A DNA stretch of 64,000 nt from the NCBI RefSeq assembly GCF_009856605.1, contig NZ_CP047242.1, positions 3,788,001-3,852,000 of the forward strand, read 5' to 3'. This document shows positions 35,722 to 45,126 of the stretch, in pieces. The notes beneath the pieces were generated by a model that saw nothing but the letters and a program-made list of their open reading frames with translations, was not told the origin of the DNA and did not search any database. Source of the DNA: Trichormus variabilis 0441 (lineage in GTDB: Bacteria; Cyanobacteriota; Cyanobacteriia; Cyanobacteriales; Nostocaceae). Position 1 is the first letter of the stretch. Every line of letters begins with the position of its first letter. A program made the position numbers and the translations under genes.

Positions 35722-38190
35722 TCAGGTTAAAATTGCTCCACCCATCAAGCGTTCATAGCGATATTTCAACTCTGCTTTCATTAAAGGCCAGCGCTCTAAA
35801 CTCACATCTATTTCTATCACTTTCTCGGCGGCTTGTCTGGCTAATAATAAAACTTCTTCATCTTCTACTAAACTTGCTAAGGTAAAATCAGGCACACCAG
35901 ATTGCCTTGTTCCTAACACCTCACCCGGCCCGCGAAAACGCATATCCATTTCGGAGATGAAAAAGCCGTCTTGAGACTGTTCTAATACTTTCAGGCGTTG
36001 TTGAGCGTCAGGACTTCTAGAACTACTCATCAATAAACAGTAAGACTGAGCTGCACCTCGACCCACACGCCCGCGTAATTGGTGCAGTTGCGACAAACCA
36101 AATCTTTCTGCATTTTCAATGAGCATCACTGTTGCATTTGGTACATCTACACCAACTTCAACAACAGTTGTAGATACAAGAATCTGCGTTTCATTATCGC
36201 GGAATTTGGTAATCGCTTCGTCTTTTTCCGCCGAACTCATGCGACCATGCAGCAAACCGACTTGAAACTCTGGAAAAACGCTCTCTTGTAACTTTTGGTG
36301 TTCTTCTACAGCCGATCGCAAATCTAGTTTCTCTGATTCTTCTACCAATGGCAAGACTACATAAGTTTGTCTACCTTGGGCAATTTCCCGGCGGATGAGG
36401 TCGTAAGCTTGAGGACGTTGTTGACCACTTAACATGGTCGTTTGAATCTTTTGTCGTCCTGGTGGTAACTCATCAATTTGACTGACGTTCATATCCCCGT
36501 GTATGGTTAATGCCAATGTCCGAGGAATGGGTGTAGCTGTCATAGTTAATACATGGGGTTGTTCGCCTTTTTGCTGCAACAGCGCCCGTTGTTTGACCCC
36601 AAAGCGGTGCTGTTCATCAATGACAACTAAACCCAAGCGTTGGAAGTTTACCGGGTCTTGAATCAAGGCGTGGGTTCCCACCAACAAAGGTAATTCACCT
36701 GTTTCTAGTTGGGAATGTATTTGTCTTCTTTTAACAGTTTTGGTTGAACCTGTAAGTAATTCCACGGGTAAATGCAACAGGTTAAACCAGCTAACTAACT
36801 TTCGGTAATGCTGTTCTGCTAATACTTCCGTAGGAGCCATGAGGGCAGCTTGGTAGCCGGATTGAATGGCGGCTAAAATTGCTACCACTGCTACCACAGT
36901 TTTACCTGAACCCACATCACCCTGTACCAGACGATTCATCGGTGTGGATTTTTGCAAGTCGTTGAGGATGTCGTTCAGGACTCGTTGCTGTGCGCCAGTG
37001 AGTTGGAATGGGAGTATTTCGTAGAAATTTTCGATTAACTGACCTTTGGGAGCCAGGATGGCGCTAGTTTGAATCGCTTTGGCTTGCTGCTGACGTTGCA
37101 ATAAACCAAGTTGTAGGTAGAAAAATTCATCAAAAACGAGGCGACGACGGGCAACTTGTAGGGTAGCACTTTCATCAGGAAAATGGATGTTAGCGATCGC
37201 ATCCTTCAATTCCATCAAACCATACTTTTCCCGCAAACCTTTAGGTAATGGGTCTTTCAAATGCACCGCCGCAGGTAAAGCCGCCAGTACCGCCTGTCTC
37301 ACCATACTAGCCATTACTCCCTCGGTGAGGCTGTAAATCGGCACTACCCGCCCCATTGTCAAGGACTCAATAGTATCTCCAGGGTTCGCTAAAACTTCCA
37401 ATTCGGGGTTATCCAGGGTCAAGCCGTATTTAGTCCCTTTCACTAACCCACAAGCAGCCAACACACTACCCACAGGATAACGGCGTTTTAAACTTTCCTG
37501 CCAAGCGCGACTGGTAAACCGCGCCCCCGCAGAGAAACGACTGATTTTAATTTGACCTGTATTATCTTTAAGTATTAACTCTAAAATCGATAATTTTTGA
37601 TTCTTGGGGCTAGTAAAACAATTACACTTTTTCACCGTGGCTACTATGGTCACTGTCTCACCCGCTTCCAACTCGCGGATATTTACCTGACGCGCATAGT
37701 CGATATGGTCACGGGGATAGTAAAAAAGCAAGTCGCGCACTGTATACAAACGCAAAGCCGCTAATTTATCTGCTTTGCGAATGCCTATTTCTGGTAAATC
37801 ACTGAGTTTCTGGTCAATTTTCGGAGCTAACCTCCGACTCACCTCCGCTACAACCGGGGTAGCATTAGGAAGTTTTGATTTATAACTAGTTGCTTGCGCT
37901 TCCTTAGGTTCTTCTTGCTCTTTTTGCAGTTGATAAAGATACCTACGCGTTTCCGCTATAAGGTGTTGTCTTTCTTTCTGTACCAAATTGGGATAGTTAG
38001 CAAACTTCTCTGCCAATTCTTGCCAACGACGACGTTCAATTGCAGGTAAAACCATCGGGAATTTCCCAAAAGTCAAGCTGAGAAATTCACTAAAGCGGTA
38101 TTGCTTACCTAGCAAGTCTGTAAAGCCGTGTTCTGCTTCTACGGCTAAGGCTTTATGCAGTCTTATCCAATCTGGTTGGTCATTGCTCAT
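35722..38190 (-). CDS. recG: ATP-dependent DNA helicase RecG
   Basis: An 822-aa helicase. An N-terminal cyanobacterial extension (about 1-130) precedes the wedge/OB domain (VRDLLFYYPRDHIDYARQVNIRELEAGETVTIVATVKKC). The helicase motifs follow: GDVGSGKTVVAV (Walker A), APTEVLAEQHY, GTHALIQDPVNF, DEQHRFG (DEQH), TMTATPIPRTLAL and LRGRVGRGAAQSYCLL (motif VI). RecG remodels stalled replication forks and Holliday junctions. E. coli RecG is 693 aa; the extra N-terminal segment is usual in cyanobacteria. It is upstream, on the minus strand, of the rpsB-tsf transcription direction. Confidence 0.97.
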   Translation of the reverse strand: MSNDQPDWIRLHKALAVEAEHGFTDLLGKQYRFSEFLSLTFGKFPMVLPAIERRRWQELAEKFANYPNLVQKERQHLIAETRRYLYQLQKEQEEPKEAQATSYKSKLPNATPVVAEVSRRLAPKIDQKLSDLPEIGIRKADKLAALRLYTVRDLLFYYPRDHIDYARQVNIRELEAGETVTIVATVKKCNCFTSPKNQKLSILELILKDNTGQIKISRFSAGARFTSRAWQESLKRRYPVGSVLAACGLVKGTKYGLTLDNPELEVLANPGDTIESLTMGRVVPIYSLTEGVMASMVRQAVLAALPAAVHLKDPLPKGLREKYGLMELKDAIANIHFPDESATLQVARRRLVFDEFFYLQLGLLQRQQQAKAIQTSAILAPKGQLIENFYEILPFQLTGAQQRVLNDILNDLQKSTPMNRLVQGDVGSGKTVVAVVAILAAIQSGYQAALMAPTEVLAEQHYRKLVSWFNLLHLPVELLTGSTKTVKRRQIHSQLETGELPLLVGTHALIQDPVNFQRLGLVVIDEQHRFGVKQRALLQQKGEQPHVLTMTATPIPRTLALTIHGDMNVSQIDELPPGRQKIQTTMLSGQQRPQAYDLIRREIAQGRQTYVVLPLVEESEKLDLRSAVEEHQKLQESVFPEFQVGLLHGRMSSAEKDEAITKFRDNETQILVSTTVVEVGVDVPNATVMLIENAERFGLSQLHQLRGRVGRGAAQSYCLLMSSSRSPDAQQRLKVLEQSQDGFFISEMDMRFRGPGEVLGTRQSGVPDFTLASLVEDEEVLLLARQAAEKVIEIDVSLERWPLMKAELKYRYERLMGGAILT

Positions 38191-38285
38191 TAGTCAACCC
38201 CTAAGGGGAATTCAAAATTCAAAATCAATACAATCAGAGTCAGTATTATGACCAATGCTAATAACAACTGACAACCGACAACTAA

Positions 38286-39128
38286 CTAATCCTCATACCA
38301 ACTGGAACGCCATGCGGCTTCAGCTTCCGCAATTGAACGTTCTCGTTGTTTTTTTTGATATTCTCTACCTAACTGGTTGAGCTTTCCTAATACATGGCGA
38401 ATTTGCTTACGACTAGAGGAAAGGGTGGGGTCAGCAAACTCTATTTCTCCCAACCTCAAATTAACTGTCGTAATTTGCGTTAGGCTGGATTCTTCTTCAT
38501 CTTGCTCATTTTCAATTTCAATCACCAAGTTTAAAAGGTTAGGTGGGCCTGGCATCATTTCCGCAGAAGCTTCCGATGCAGCAGCAGCCGCCTCTAAAAT
38601 GGGTTCTGGTAATTTTTGGGGCAAAACCTGAGCTTTTTGCAGCAAAACATTAGTTTCATGAGAAACTTTTCTCAGTGTCCGTTGGGTTTCTTCTTCTATA
38701 TACTGTTGCCACTTTGCCAGCACTACAGGATTAGAAGTATCTAATACATAAACCTGAGAGACTTCAGCCGCAGATGTTAGCGCCTCCTCTTCTCCTACTT
38801 CTGCATCTTCCTCATCTTCCTCATCTTCCCCATCTCCCTCAATTTCCGGACTCATCAGCTGGATTAGTAATCTTTCCGCCGCCTGCTTACCCAGTTTGCG
38901 GATGCCTTGTTGTAATTGCTGCCGTTGATTTAACGACAACTTCAAAAAGTTTTCGGGATACCCTTGTGTACACAAATGGTAACTTGCCAGAATTAACTGT
39001 TTACCTAATGCTTGACCCAAAACACCTAGATAACTAGCATAAGCGCTATGGAGTTCTGAGGCGATCGCTTGTATCGCTTCTTGCAAAGCCGCAATATCCT
39101 GCTCAATTCGCTCAATTGCTCTTCCCAT
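38286..39128 (-). CDS. Conserved-looking cyanobacterial protein, unknown function
   Basis: A 280-aa soluble protein, helical by composition. The N-terminus is IERIEQDIAALQEAIQAIASELHSAYASYLGVLGQALGKQLILASYHLCTQ-like, the middle is very acidic (GDGEDEEDEEDAEVGEEEA), and the C-terminus is Arg/Gln-rich (RKQIRHVLGKLNQLGREYQKKQRER). No domain recognised. It lies 95 bases upstream of recG on the same strand and may be co-transcribed with it. Confidence 0.65.
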   Translation of the reverse strand: MGRAIERIEQDIAALQEAIQAIASELHSAYASYLGVLGQALGKQLILASYHLCTQGYPENFLKLSLNQRQQLQQGIRKLGKQAAERLLIQLMSPEIEGDGEDEEDEEDAEVGEEEALTSAAEVSQVYVLDTSNPVVLAKWQQYIEEETQRTLRKVSHETNVLLQKAQVLPQKLPEPILEAAAAASEASAEMMPGPPNLLNLVIEIENEQDEEESSLTQITTVNLRLGEIEFADPTLSSSRKQIRHVLGKLNQLGREYQKKQRERSIAEAEAAWRSSWYED

Positions 39129-39221
39129 ATCTTGTATTTGTCCACCTGAACCTATTCATGGTACAAATGTACGCAATTATTTTAAAATAACTAGCGAGAA
39201 AATTTAATATATCTGAATTAA

Positions 39222-39257
39222 TAAAATGCAGGCCAGGCTATTTGCTTGACCTGCTGC
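39222..39257 (-). terminator. Terminator downstream of tsf
   Basis: On the minus strand GCAGGTCAAGC pairs with GCCTGGCCTGC (one mismatch, one G-U), followed by ATTTTATT. It lies about 90 bases after the tsf stop. Confidence 0.7.
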
Positions 39258-39302
39258 ATAAAAGTCAAAAGCCCACAGTCCACAGTCAAAAAACTCATAA
39301 AT

Positions 39303-39341
39303 AATGACTAATGACTAGTGACTAATGACTAATGACTAATT
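39303..39341. repeat. GACTAATGA tandem repeat next to the tsf stop
   Basis: Degenerate copies of GACTAATGACTAGT, in the same family as 27487-27524. It abuts the 3' end of tsf. Confidence 0.8.
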
Positions 39342-39343
39342 AA

Positions 39344-40285
39344 TTACTTCACACCCATTTGGGCGGCGACTTCTTCAGCAAAGTTGCTTTCTTGCTTTTC
39401 GATGCCTTCACCCAGTATGTAGCGGACAAAACGGATGATTTCAACTTCTTCACCCGCTTTAGCCTTAACTTGTTTCACCAAGTCTTCTACAGAAATACTT
39501 TGATCGCGAATATAAGGCTGATCAACTAGAGTTAGTTCTTTCAGGCGTTTTTCAATCCGTCCTTGAACAATTTTTTCTCTAATGTTTTCTGGTTTATTTG
39601 CTATGTCTTCTTTACCAGATTCAACGTCTTTTTCTCTCTGGACAACTTCAGCAGGGATTTGCTCGACGCTGACATACTCAACGTTGGGACAAGCTGCAAC
39701 CTGCATAGCTGCGTTTCTTGCTAAATTCTGCACTTCTTCGTTAGCAGCACCAGCCTCAGATTGAGAGTTTAATTCAACTAACACACCAACTCTACCGCCG
39801 GTGTGAATGTAGCTGTCTACAACTCCTGTCTTATCTGTGAGTGCAAAGTTGATGAAGCGCCGTACCTGGATATTTTCACCCAAGTTAGCAATAGTTTGCT
39901 TGATGGCTTCATCTACAGTGAGGTTAGCATCTTCAATGTAGGGTTGAGCTAGCAAAGACTCAACACTATCGGCTGTTGCTGCTTGTTGAGCTAAGTTTTT
40001 AACTAGAGTTTTAAAAGCATCGTTACGGGCGACAAAATCTGTCTGGCAGTTAACTTCTATCAGTACACCCACCTTACCACCGGGTTGAATGTAGGTGTCT
40101 ACTAGACCTTCTGCCGCAATGCGATCGCTTTTTTTACCCGCAGAAGCGATACCTTTTTTACGTAGCCAATCTATGGCTTGTTCGACATCGCCTTCAGTTT
40201 CTTTCAGCGCTTTTTTGCAGTCCATCATGCCAGCACCAGTCTTTTGGCGTAGCTCTTGGACGAGTTTTGCAGATATTTCCGCCAT
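39344..40285 (-). CDS. tsf: Elongation factor Ts
   Basis: A 313-aa EF-Ts, the nucleotide exchange factor that reloads EF-Tu with GTP. The N-terminal UBA-like module ([39 protein letters not shown]) includes the signature; [10 protein letters not shown] lies in the core domain. Two dimerisation repeats ([16 protein letters not shown] and [17 protein letters not shown]) follow. The length is typical for cyanobacteria (about 314), longer than E. coli. It is downstream of rpsB in the usual rpsB-tsf order, but 320 bases separate them. Confidence 0.98.
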
Positions 40286-40604
40286 GTTGCCTCAATTCCT
40301 AACTTGACCTTGAGTTGTAATCGCTCACTGAAACAGTGCTGAGTTATATAGTGCTGTATGCCAAGTAAAAGTACTTAAACAACAGTACGTACTTTTTACT
40401 CCCGTTGTTTTAGTTGCAAAACCAGCCATTTTGTGCTGAATTTTTTCAACATTTATTTTGGGATCATACCCAGCACCATACAAGTGTGTTGAGTATTTCT
40501 ATCTTACTCAGGGCTGGGGAAGAAAAAGCGATGAAATCTCAAGCCTGAAGGATGAAATATGAAGCGTGAGCTGGTAAACTTCATCTTCCATCCTACAATT
40601 TGGC
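40286..40604. other. rpsB-tsf spacer
   Basis: 319 bases between the rpsB stop and the tsf start on the minus strand. No coding frame or clear intrinsic terminator. The spacer is longer than in compact rpsB-tsf operons and may contain a tsf promoter. Confidence 0.4.
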
Positions 40605-41402
40605 TTATTCTGCTTCCTCTTCGTCGTCGGGAATCACCGAGTCAGTGTACTCGGTTTCATCGTATTCGTAATCGTCCTCAGCGCCTTCGTAATCTTCGTA
40701 CTCTTCTTCTACATCCAGCTGACCATGACGGCCTTCATAAATAGCATCCGCCAATTTACCCACTATCAGCTTAATTGATCTGATAGCATCGTCATTTGCT
40801 GGTATGGGGATATCTACTACGTCTGGATCACAGTTTGTATCCAACATGGACACAATGGGGATGCTGAGTTTTTGGCATTCTTGAACTGCGTTGTACTCCC
40901 GGCGTTGGTCTACAATTACCACTACATCGGGGACTTTCCGCATTGTTTTAATGCCACCCAAGTATTTTTGTAGTTTCGCCAGTTCCCGCCGTAGCATGGA
41001 TGCTTCTTTTTTCGGCAGTAAATCTAAAGCGCCGCTTTCTTCCCGACGTTCTAAGTCTTTGAGGCGATCTACTCTGGTTTTGATGGTTGCCCAGTTGGTG
41101 AGCATTCCACCCAACCAACGCTGGTTAATGTAGTGGGAACCACAACGAGCAGCTTCCTGAGCGATAATCCCTGCTGCTTGCCGCTTCGTACCGACGAAGA
41201 GAAATTTCTTCCCTTGTTCGGCTTGCGATCGCATATAGTTATAAGCCTCATCCATCAAGTGGGCTGTCTGCACCAAGTCGATGATATGTACACCATTGCG
41301 AGAGGTGTAAATGTAAGGAGACATTTTTGGGTTCCAACGTCGGGTTTGATGCCCAAAGTGAACCCCAGACTCCATCATTTGAGCCAATGAAACTACTGGC
41401 AT
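40605..41402 (-). CDS. rpsB: 30S ribosomal protein S2
   Basis: A 265-aa S2: [27 protein letters not shown], then [36 protein letters not shown] and [30 protein letters not shown]. It binds the 30S neck and is required for initiation with long leaders. The C-terminus is a cyanobacterial acidic extension ([18 protein letters not shown]). ATG 41402 is the family start, with AGGAG 11 bases upstream; the frame continues 21 codons further upstream without support. The AAA/PIN pair lies directly upstream on the same strand. Confidence 0.98.
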   Translation of the reverse strand: MPVVSLAQMMESGVHFGHQTRRWNPKMSPYIYTSRNGVHIIDLVQTAHLMDEAYNYMRSQAEQGKKFLFVGTKRQAAGIIAQEAARCGSHYINQRWLGGMLTNWATIKTRVDRLKDLERREESGALDLLPKKEASMLRRELAKLQKYLGGIKTMRKVPDVVVIVDQRREYNAVQECQKLSIPIVSMLDTNCDPDVVDIPIPANDDAIRSIKLIVGKLADAIYEGRHGQLDVEEEYEDYEGAEDDYEYDETEYTDSVIPDDEEEAE

Positions 41403-41531
41403 ATATTTTATAACTCCTATTCGGGTTAAACCTCCACCTGGGTGTATTTCCTCACCAGGAAACACCCGAATTCCCAGATGTGCGGAATTTGGTTAGCCAT
41501 ACTAGGGTAACACACAGGTCAACCAACTATG

Positions 41532-42095
41532 TCAACCTATACGTTCGTTTTGGTAATTTGCTAGTAGGCGATCGCTTTCTACCACTGCACCATCTTTTAA
41601 CCATGCGATCGGCTGTTCTGCCTCTACTTTATCTGGATTTACCCAGACAATGTTTTTTAGTTCATCAATTCTAGCCGATGCCTCACCAAAAAATTTTCTA
41701 GCGGTATTGTCATCTAATGACACGACAATTCTATCTGTAGCGTTTGCTGCTTCAATTAAGCATAAATCTTTTGTCATTTCTTCTATTCTTTTATTGCTGA
41801 TACTGGCAGCTATACTTTCTACTTGTTTCCATAAATTATCATCTATTGATATATTTAAATAATGAACCTTTTTTTTAGAATACATTTGTATAAGCCATTT
41901 ACGCGAGAAAGCGGATTTATGCCTGTTCCATTCATTTTTTATATCGTCTGTCATAACAATTTTATGACAGATATTTAAAACAGCTATCAAAAATTCTCGA
42001 CAATGTACTGAAGTTGGATAAGTAGATTCTTCACCTCCAGCCGAACGTGCCACAGAAGCATCTATGACTAGACGCTTACTTATTTTATCCGCCAT
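41532..42095 (-). CDS. PIN-like nuclease domain protein, partner of the AAA ATPase
   Basis: A 187-aa protein resembling a PIN-fold RNase. Acidic residues fall in PIN order: Asp12 (LVIDASVAR), Glu55 (TDDIKNEWNRH), Asp110 (KDLCLIEAA) and Asp128/129 (VVSLDDNTAR). This suggests a Mg2+/Mn2+-dependent RNA- or DNA-cutting site. The start ATG lies within the last codons of the ATPase gene (11-base overlap, 42085-42095), so translation is coupled; AAGGT precedes it. The ATPase/nuclease pairing suggests defence or toxin-like control (inference). It is not an ordinary VapC: no small antitoxin gene is adjacent, and it is longer than VapC. Confidence 0.7.
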   Translation of the reverse strand: MADKISKRLVIDASVARSAGGEESTYPTSVHCREFLIAVLNICHKIVMTDDIKNEWNRHKSAFSRKWLIQMYSKKKVHYLNISIDDNLWKQVESIAASISNKRIEEMTKDLCLIEAANATDRIVVSLDDNTARKFFGEASARIDELKNIVWVNPDKVEAEQPIAWLKDGAVVESDRLLANYQNERIG

Positions 42096-43464
42096 GTGTA
42101 CCTTGAATTAATCGAGCTTCCGCAGCACTTAAATAACGGTTTTCTAATTGTAGAGATACGTCACCAAAATCTTCTGGCCAATCTCCAAAAGCACCTGTTT
42201 CATCTAAGTCAGCACTATTGATTTTTGTTATACCATCTTCTTGACGTGTAAACCAGTGTAATTTAACTAAATCTGGGGATAAATTGCCTTCAGCAACTAA
42301 AGATTGAGTTGCTAAAATTAATCTGTCGCTATGTGTTTCTACAACTATTTTTACACCTCGTTTTGCTGCGTTAGCTAAAATTTCTGCCATAGCAACTTGA
42401 GCGCGGGGATGTAAGTGTATTTCTGGTTGTTCAATATAAACTAATTGTCCTGGTTCTGCTACAAGTAAGGCGACTAAAACTGGTAAAGTCTGAGACACAC
42501 CAAAGCCAACATCAGCAATACTGACCATATCCTTTTCATTGTCAGAATTTCTAGTAAGACGAGCAACTCTAAGCTCTACTTGTGTATCATCAAGTTGTTT
42601 AGCTTGTACTTTACTAGTTAGACCAAGAGACACAAGCGCATTATTCAATTCTTGAAGACGTTTATCTCTAGGTCTTTGCCAGCGATGAATAATACTAGCA
42701 ACATAGTTATCAAATGTACCCGGAAAGGCATCACCTACAGCAGTAGTTTTATAGTTCCGTTCTGGATTCCCGCGTAATCCCGGTATATGTATAATTTTTC
42801 TTATTTGTCTGCCAAATAATTCTGTATGATCGGGAGTGATATAATTAAACAAAAAACTTTGAGAACTAAGCTTTTTTTGATTTATGAAATCATATAATTC
42901 AAACTCTAAAAAACAACGATTTCTGGAAATTATAAAAAAGAATTTTCCTTTTAAGTCTGTGTCTTGAATTGATTTATAAAAATCCAAATATTGCTTAGGT
43001 AGAATATTAACTACATCTGCTGGTAATGTATCAGTTGACAGTGAAACTTTACTATCATTTTTCTCAACTATCATTTCCTGTAAGTCAATCGGTTGTCTAG
43101 GGAACTTAGTAAAGATATTTTTAACAGATTGATTATGTTCTATCTCTATACCAATTACAAACCTCTGAATACGTTCTTTACCGGGTAGATGAGAGATTAA
43201 TTGTTCTGCTGATGTAAACTTGACATTAGCTCCATTAAGTAACAAAGCCCCAGGGTCATAAGTTGCCTCTAGAGTTTGTTTCATCAACAATAAAGGTTGT
43301 ATAATGCTTGACTTGCCCGAACTATTAGCACCTGCAAGAATTGTTAATGGACGTATTTCTATGCTGCATTCATCATAAAGTGACTTATAACCACTGACAG
43401 AAATTCTTGTTATTCCTTTAGCTGTTTCGTTTTCATTACCATTCTTAGAATGAGACGAACTCAT
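42085..43464 (-). CDS. AAA/ABC-type ATPase (OLD/DUF3696-like)
   Basis: A 459-aa SMC/OLD-type ATPase. Walker A is LAGANSSGKSS (45-53), preceded by ISVSGYKSLYDECSIEI. The signature-like segment DVGFGVSQTLPVLVALL and Walker B YIEQPEIHLHP (about 343-353) are present, then ETHSDRLI (switch His). The C-terminus GAFGDWPEDFGDV matches the DUF3696 style. There is no fused Toprim domain; the nuclease partner is the overlapping PIN-like gene. Related ATPase-nuclease pairs (Gabija, Septu, PARIS) act in anti-phage defence, but none has exactly this partner to my knowledge. The middle region (about 90-300) is variable. Confidence 0.8.
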   Translation of the reverse strand: MSSSHSKNGNENETAKGITRISVSGYKSLYDECSIEIRPLTILAGANSSGKSSIIQPLLLMKQTLEATYDPGALLLNGANVKFTSAEQLISHLPGKERIQRFVIGIEIEHNQSVKNIFTKFPRQPIDLQEMIVEKNDSKVSLSTDTLPADVVNILPKQYLDFYKSIQDTDLKGKFFFIISRNRCFLEFELYDFINQKKLSSQSFLFNYITPDHTELFGRQIRKIIHIPGLRGNPERNYKTTAVGDAFPGTFDNYVASIIHRWQRPRDKRLQELNNALVSLGLTSKVQAKQLDDTQVELRVARLTRNSDNEKDMVSIADVGFGVSQTLPVLVALLVAEPGQLVYIEQPEIHLHPRAQVAMAEILANAAKRGVKIVVETHSDRLILATQSLVAEGNLSPDLVKLHWFTRQEDGITKINSADLDETGAFGDWPEDFGDVSLQLENRYLSAAEARLIQGTHGG

Positions 43465-43593
43465 AACTGCACTCTCTTAGGTTTATTTTGTTATTTTAAT
43501 TATCCCTCTACTATTAGAAATATACTATTGACGCTGCGATCGCTTCAAAATCAACAACTATGGTATTAATATCAATGTTGGAAATATAGTTGT

Positions 43594-43680
43594 GGTGGGC
43601 AATGCCTACCCTACAGCTTTGTAACTTTGCGTCTGCCCTGCGGGAAAGCCTTGCAGCGAGTTCGTCTTTGCGTGAGGCAA
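43594..43680. repeat. Fragments of interspersed repeats
   Basis: TGGTGGGCAATGCC (a half of the hairpin at 24649) followed by ACTTTGCGTCTGCCCTGCGGG and TTTGCGTGAGGC segments, typical of Nostoc intergenic repeat debris between the ATPase and the glycosyltransferase. Confidence 0.5.
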
Positions 43681-43709
43681 ATTAATTTTTTTATCAGCAA
43701 CGCCAATAT

Positions 43710-44678
43710 TTAAGACATCTTCTGCATCTGGGAATACGCTTGATAGACACCCTTAACGTTGTACCAGTTGAGGAAAATTCGCGCGATTTCCAAAGCTAAC
43801 TGGGGTTTACCTGACTTAATTAACCACTGCAATAGGGGAGCCATTGTTTTTTCATTCAATGCCCCATTAAGTGAAAGAATCCCCCACAGTAAACGATGTA
43901 ACCATGTCATTTGAATCATCATCCGCACTTCCCAGGTGGGATGCTTTTGGTAGAACAAAACACCCATACGTCCCCGTTGAATTTCTTTCTCGATTAAGTT
44001 GGGTACTTGTTCTAAATTAAATGGTGGATGCCAATGATAGCCTACAGCCGCAGGACATTTAATGAGTTGTAGTCCCAGGTTTTTGAGTCTGACACCTAAC
44101 TCTAAATCTTCCCAACCGTAGAGTTGAAAGCCAGTATCAAAGAGTCCAGCTTGTTCTAGCCAATGCTTAGGGATGGCGACATTACCTGTAGCGAAAAAAG
44201 CGGCGGAAAAGTCGGTGATTTTATAAGGTTCAGCCGTGGGATTATCGAAATTACAAGTATTAATTACTGCACCGTATGTAAAAAAGCGATCGCTCCCCAA
44301 TTTCTCTTGTCCTTGTAATAACGCATCTGCATGAGCTTGCAGGAAATTTTCCAGGACTACTAAATCACTATCTATAAATATAATGATGTCTCCTTGCGCC
44401 TGTTCTACGCCCAAGTTCCGTGCGGCCGCCGGGCCTGCATGATCTTGCTCGAACCAGCGCACATGGGGAAACTCTTCTTTGTGTGTTGTTAACCAGTCTA
44501 ATGTGCCATCTGTCGAACCATCATCGACTAAAACGATTTCATATTCGTTAATTACAGTCGATGCGCTGAGTTGTTGCGCCTCTAGCGCGCGGAGGCATTT
44601 TTCTAAAATCGGCTGGCGATTGTAAGTCGGTATCACAACACTAATAAACACAGTCTCACCCACAACAGTACTACCCAT
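43710..44678 (-). CDS. Family 2 glycosyltransferase
   Basis: A 322-aa GT-A-fold enzyme: VVIPTYNRQPILEKCLRALEAQQ, the nucleotide-sugar motif VDDGSTDGTLDWL, AAARNLGVEQAQGDIIIFIDSD (DxD), and acceptor-side ELGVRLKNLG with GWEDLE (the ED of the catalytic base region). The C-terminal 60 residues contain Trp-rich helices but no clear membrane anchor. It probably adds a sugar to a cell-wall, exopolysaccharide or heterocyst-envelope precursor; the substrate is unknown. It stands alone. Confidence 0.88.
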   Translation of the reverse strand: MGSTVVGETVFISVVIPTYNRQPILEKCLRALEAQQLSASTVINEYEIVLVDDGSTDGTLDWLTTHKEEFPHVRWFEQDHAGPAAARNLGVEQAQGDIIIFIDSDLVVLENFLQAHADALLQGQEKLGSDRFFTYGAVINTCNFDNPTAEPYKITDFSAAFFATGNVAIPKHWLEQAGLFDTGFQLYGWEDLELGVRLKNLGLQLIKCPAAVGYHWHPPFNLEQVPNLIEKEIQRGRMGVLFYQKHPTWEVRMMIQMTWLHRLLWGILSLNGALNEKTMAPLLQWLIKSGKPQLALEIARIFLNWYNVKGVYQAYSQMQKMS

Positions 44679-45126
44679 CTCCAGGATAGGACAGTGTGGT
44701 ACTTCCGACTGTTCCTTAACTGACTCTGGTTACGGAGATACTTGCCTCATGGATGCTGCTGAAGCTACTGAAATCTTATTTTAAATATGGGGATATATCT
44801 TCATTACTAAAGCAGTAATTTTCATAAAAAAATATATTTTTGCTCAAATAATCCCTATTAATAAATTCCCATTAATCAATATATAACCTGACGTTAACAC
44901 TGGTTACTTAAATTCACTAAAAGCTTGGAAAATGTCGTAACTACAGGAATCTACGCTTGCCTCTCCTGTATTGACTACGGACTTTTGCCGTTAAAAATAC
45001 ACGATTAATCAAGCTGTTTCTGAGTGTTCTATGTAAATCTGTAGAGTTTTTATTTACTCAACCATTCTTGCTATCAAGCAATGAAATAAATAGCAACATT
45101 TGTGAACTTTAATTGGAGTACTCAGA
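44679..45126. other. Divergent intergenic region
   Basis: 448 bases between the leftward glycosyltransferase and the rightward PhoX-like gene, AT-rich. I looked for a cyanobacterial Pho box (tandem CTTAACCT-like) and saw no convincing one. A TTGACT at 44971 could be a -35, but its -10 is weak. Confidence 0.4.

Noticed and set aside
41532..42095. Ordinary VapC toxin
   Set aside because: No antitoxin gene, and the translational coupling is to an ATPase; a defence-type pair fits better.
44679..45126. Pho box upstream of the PhoX-like gene
   Set aside because: No tandem CTTAACCT-like octamers found on either strand.
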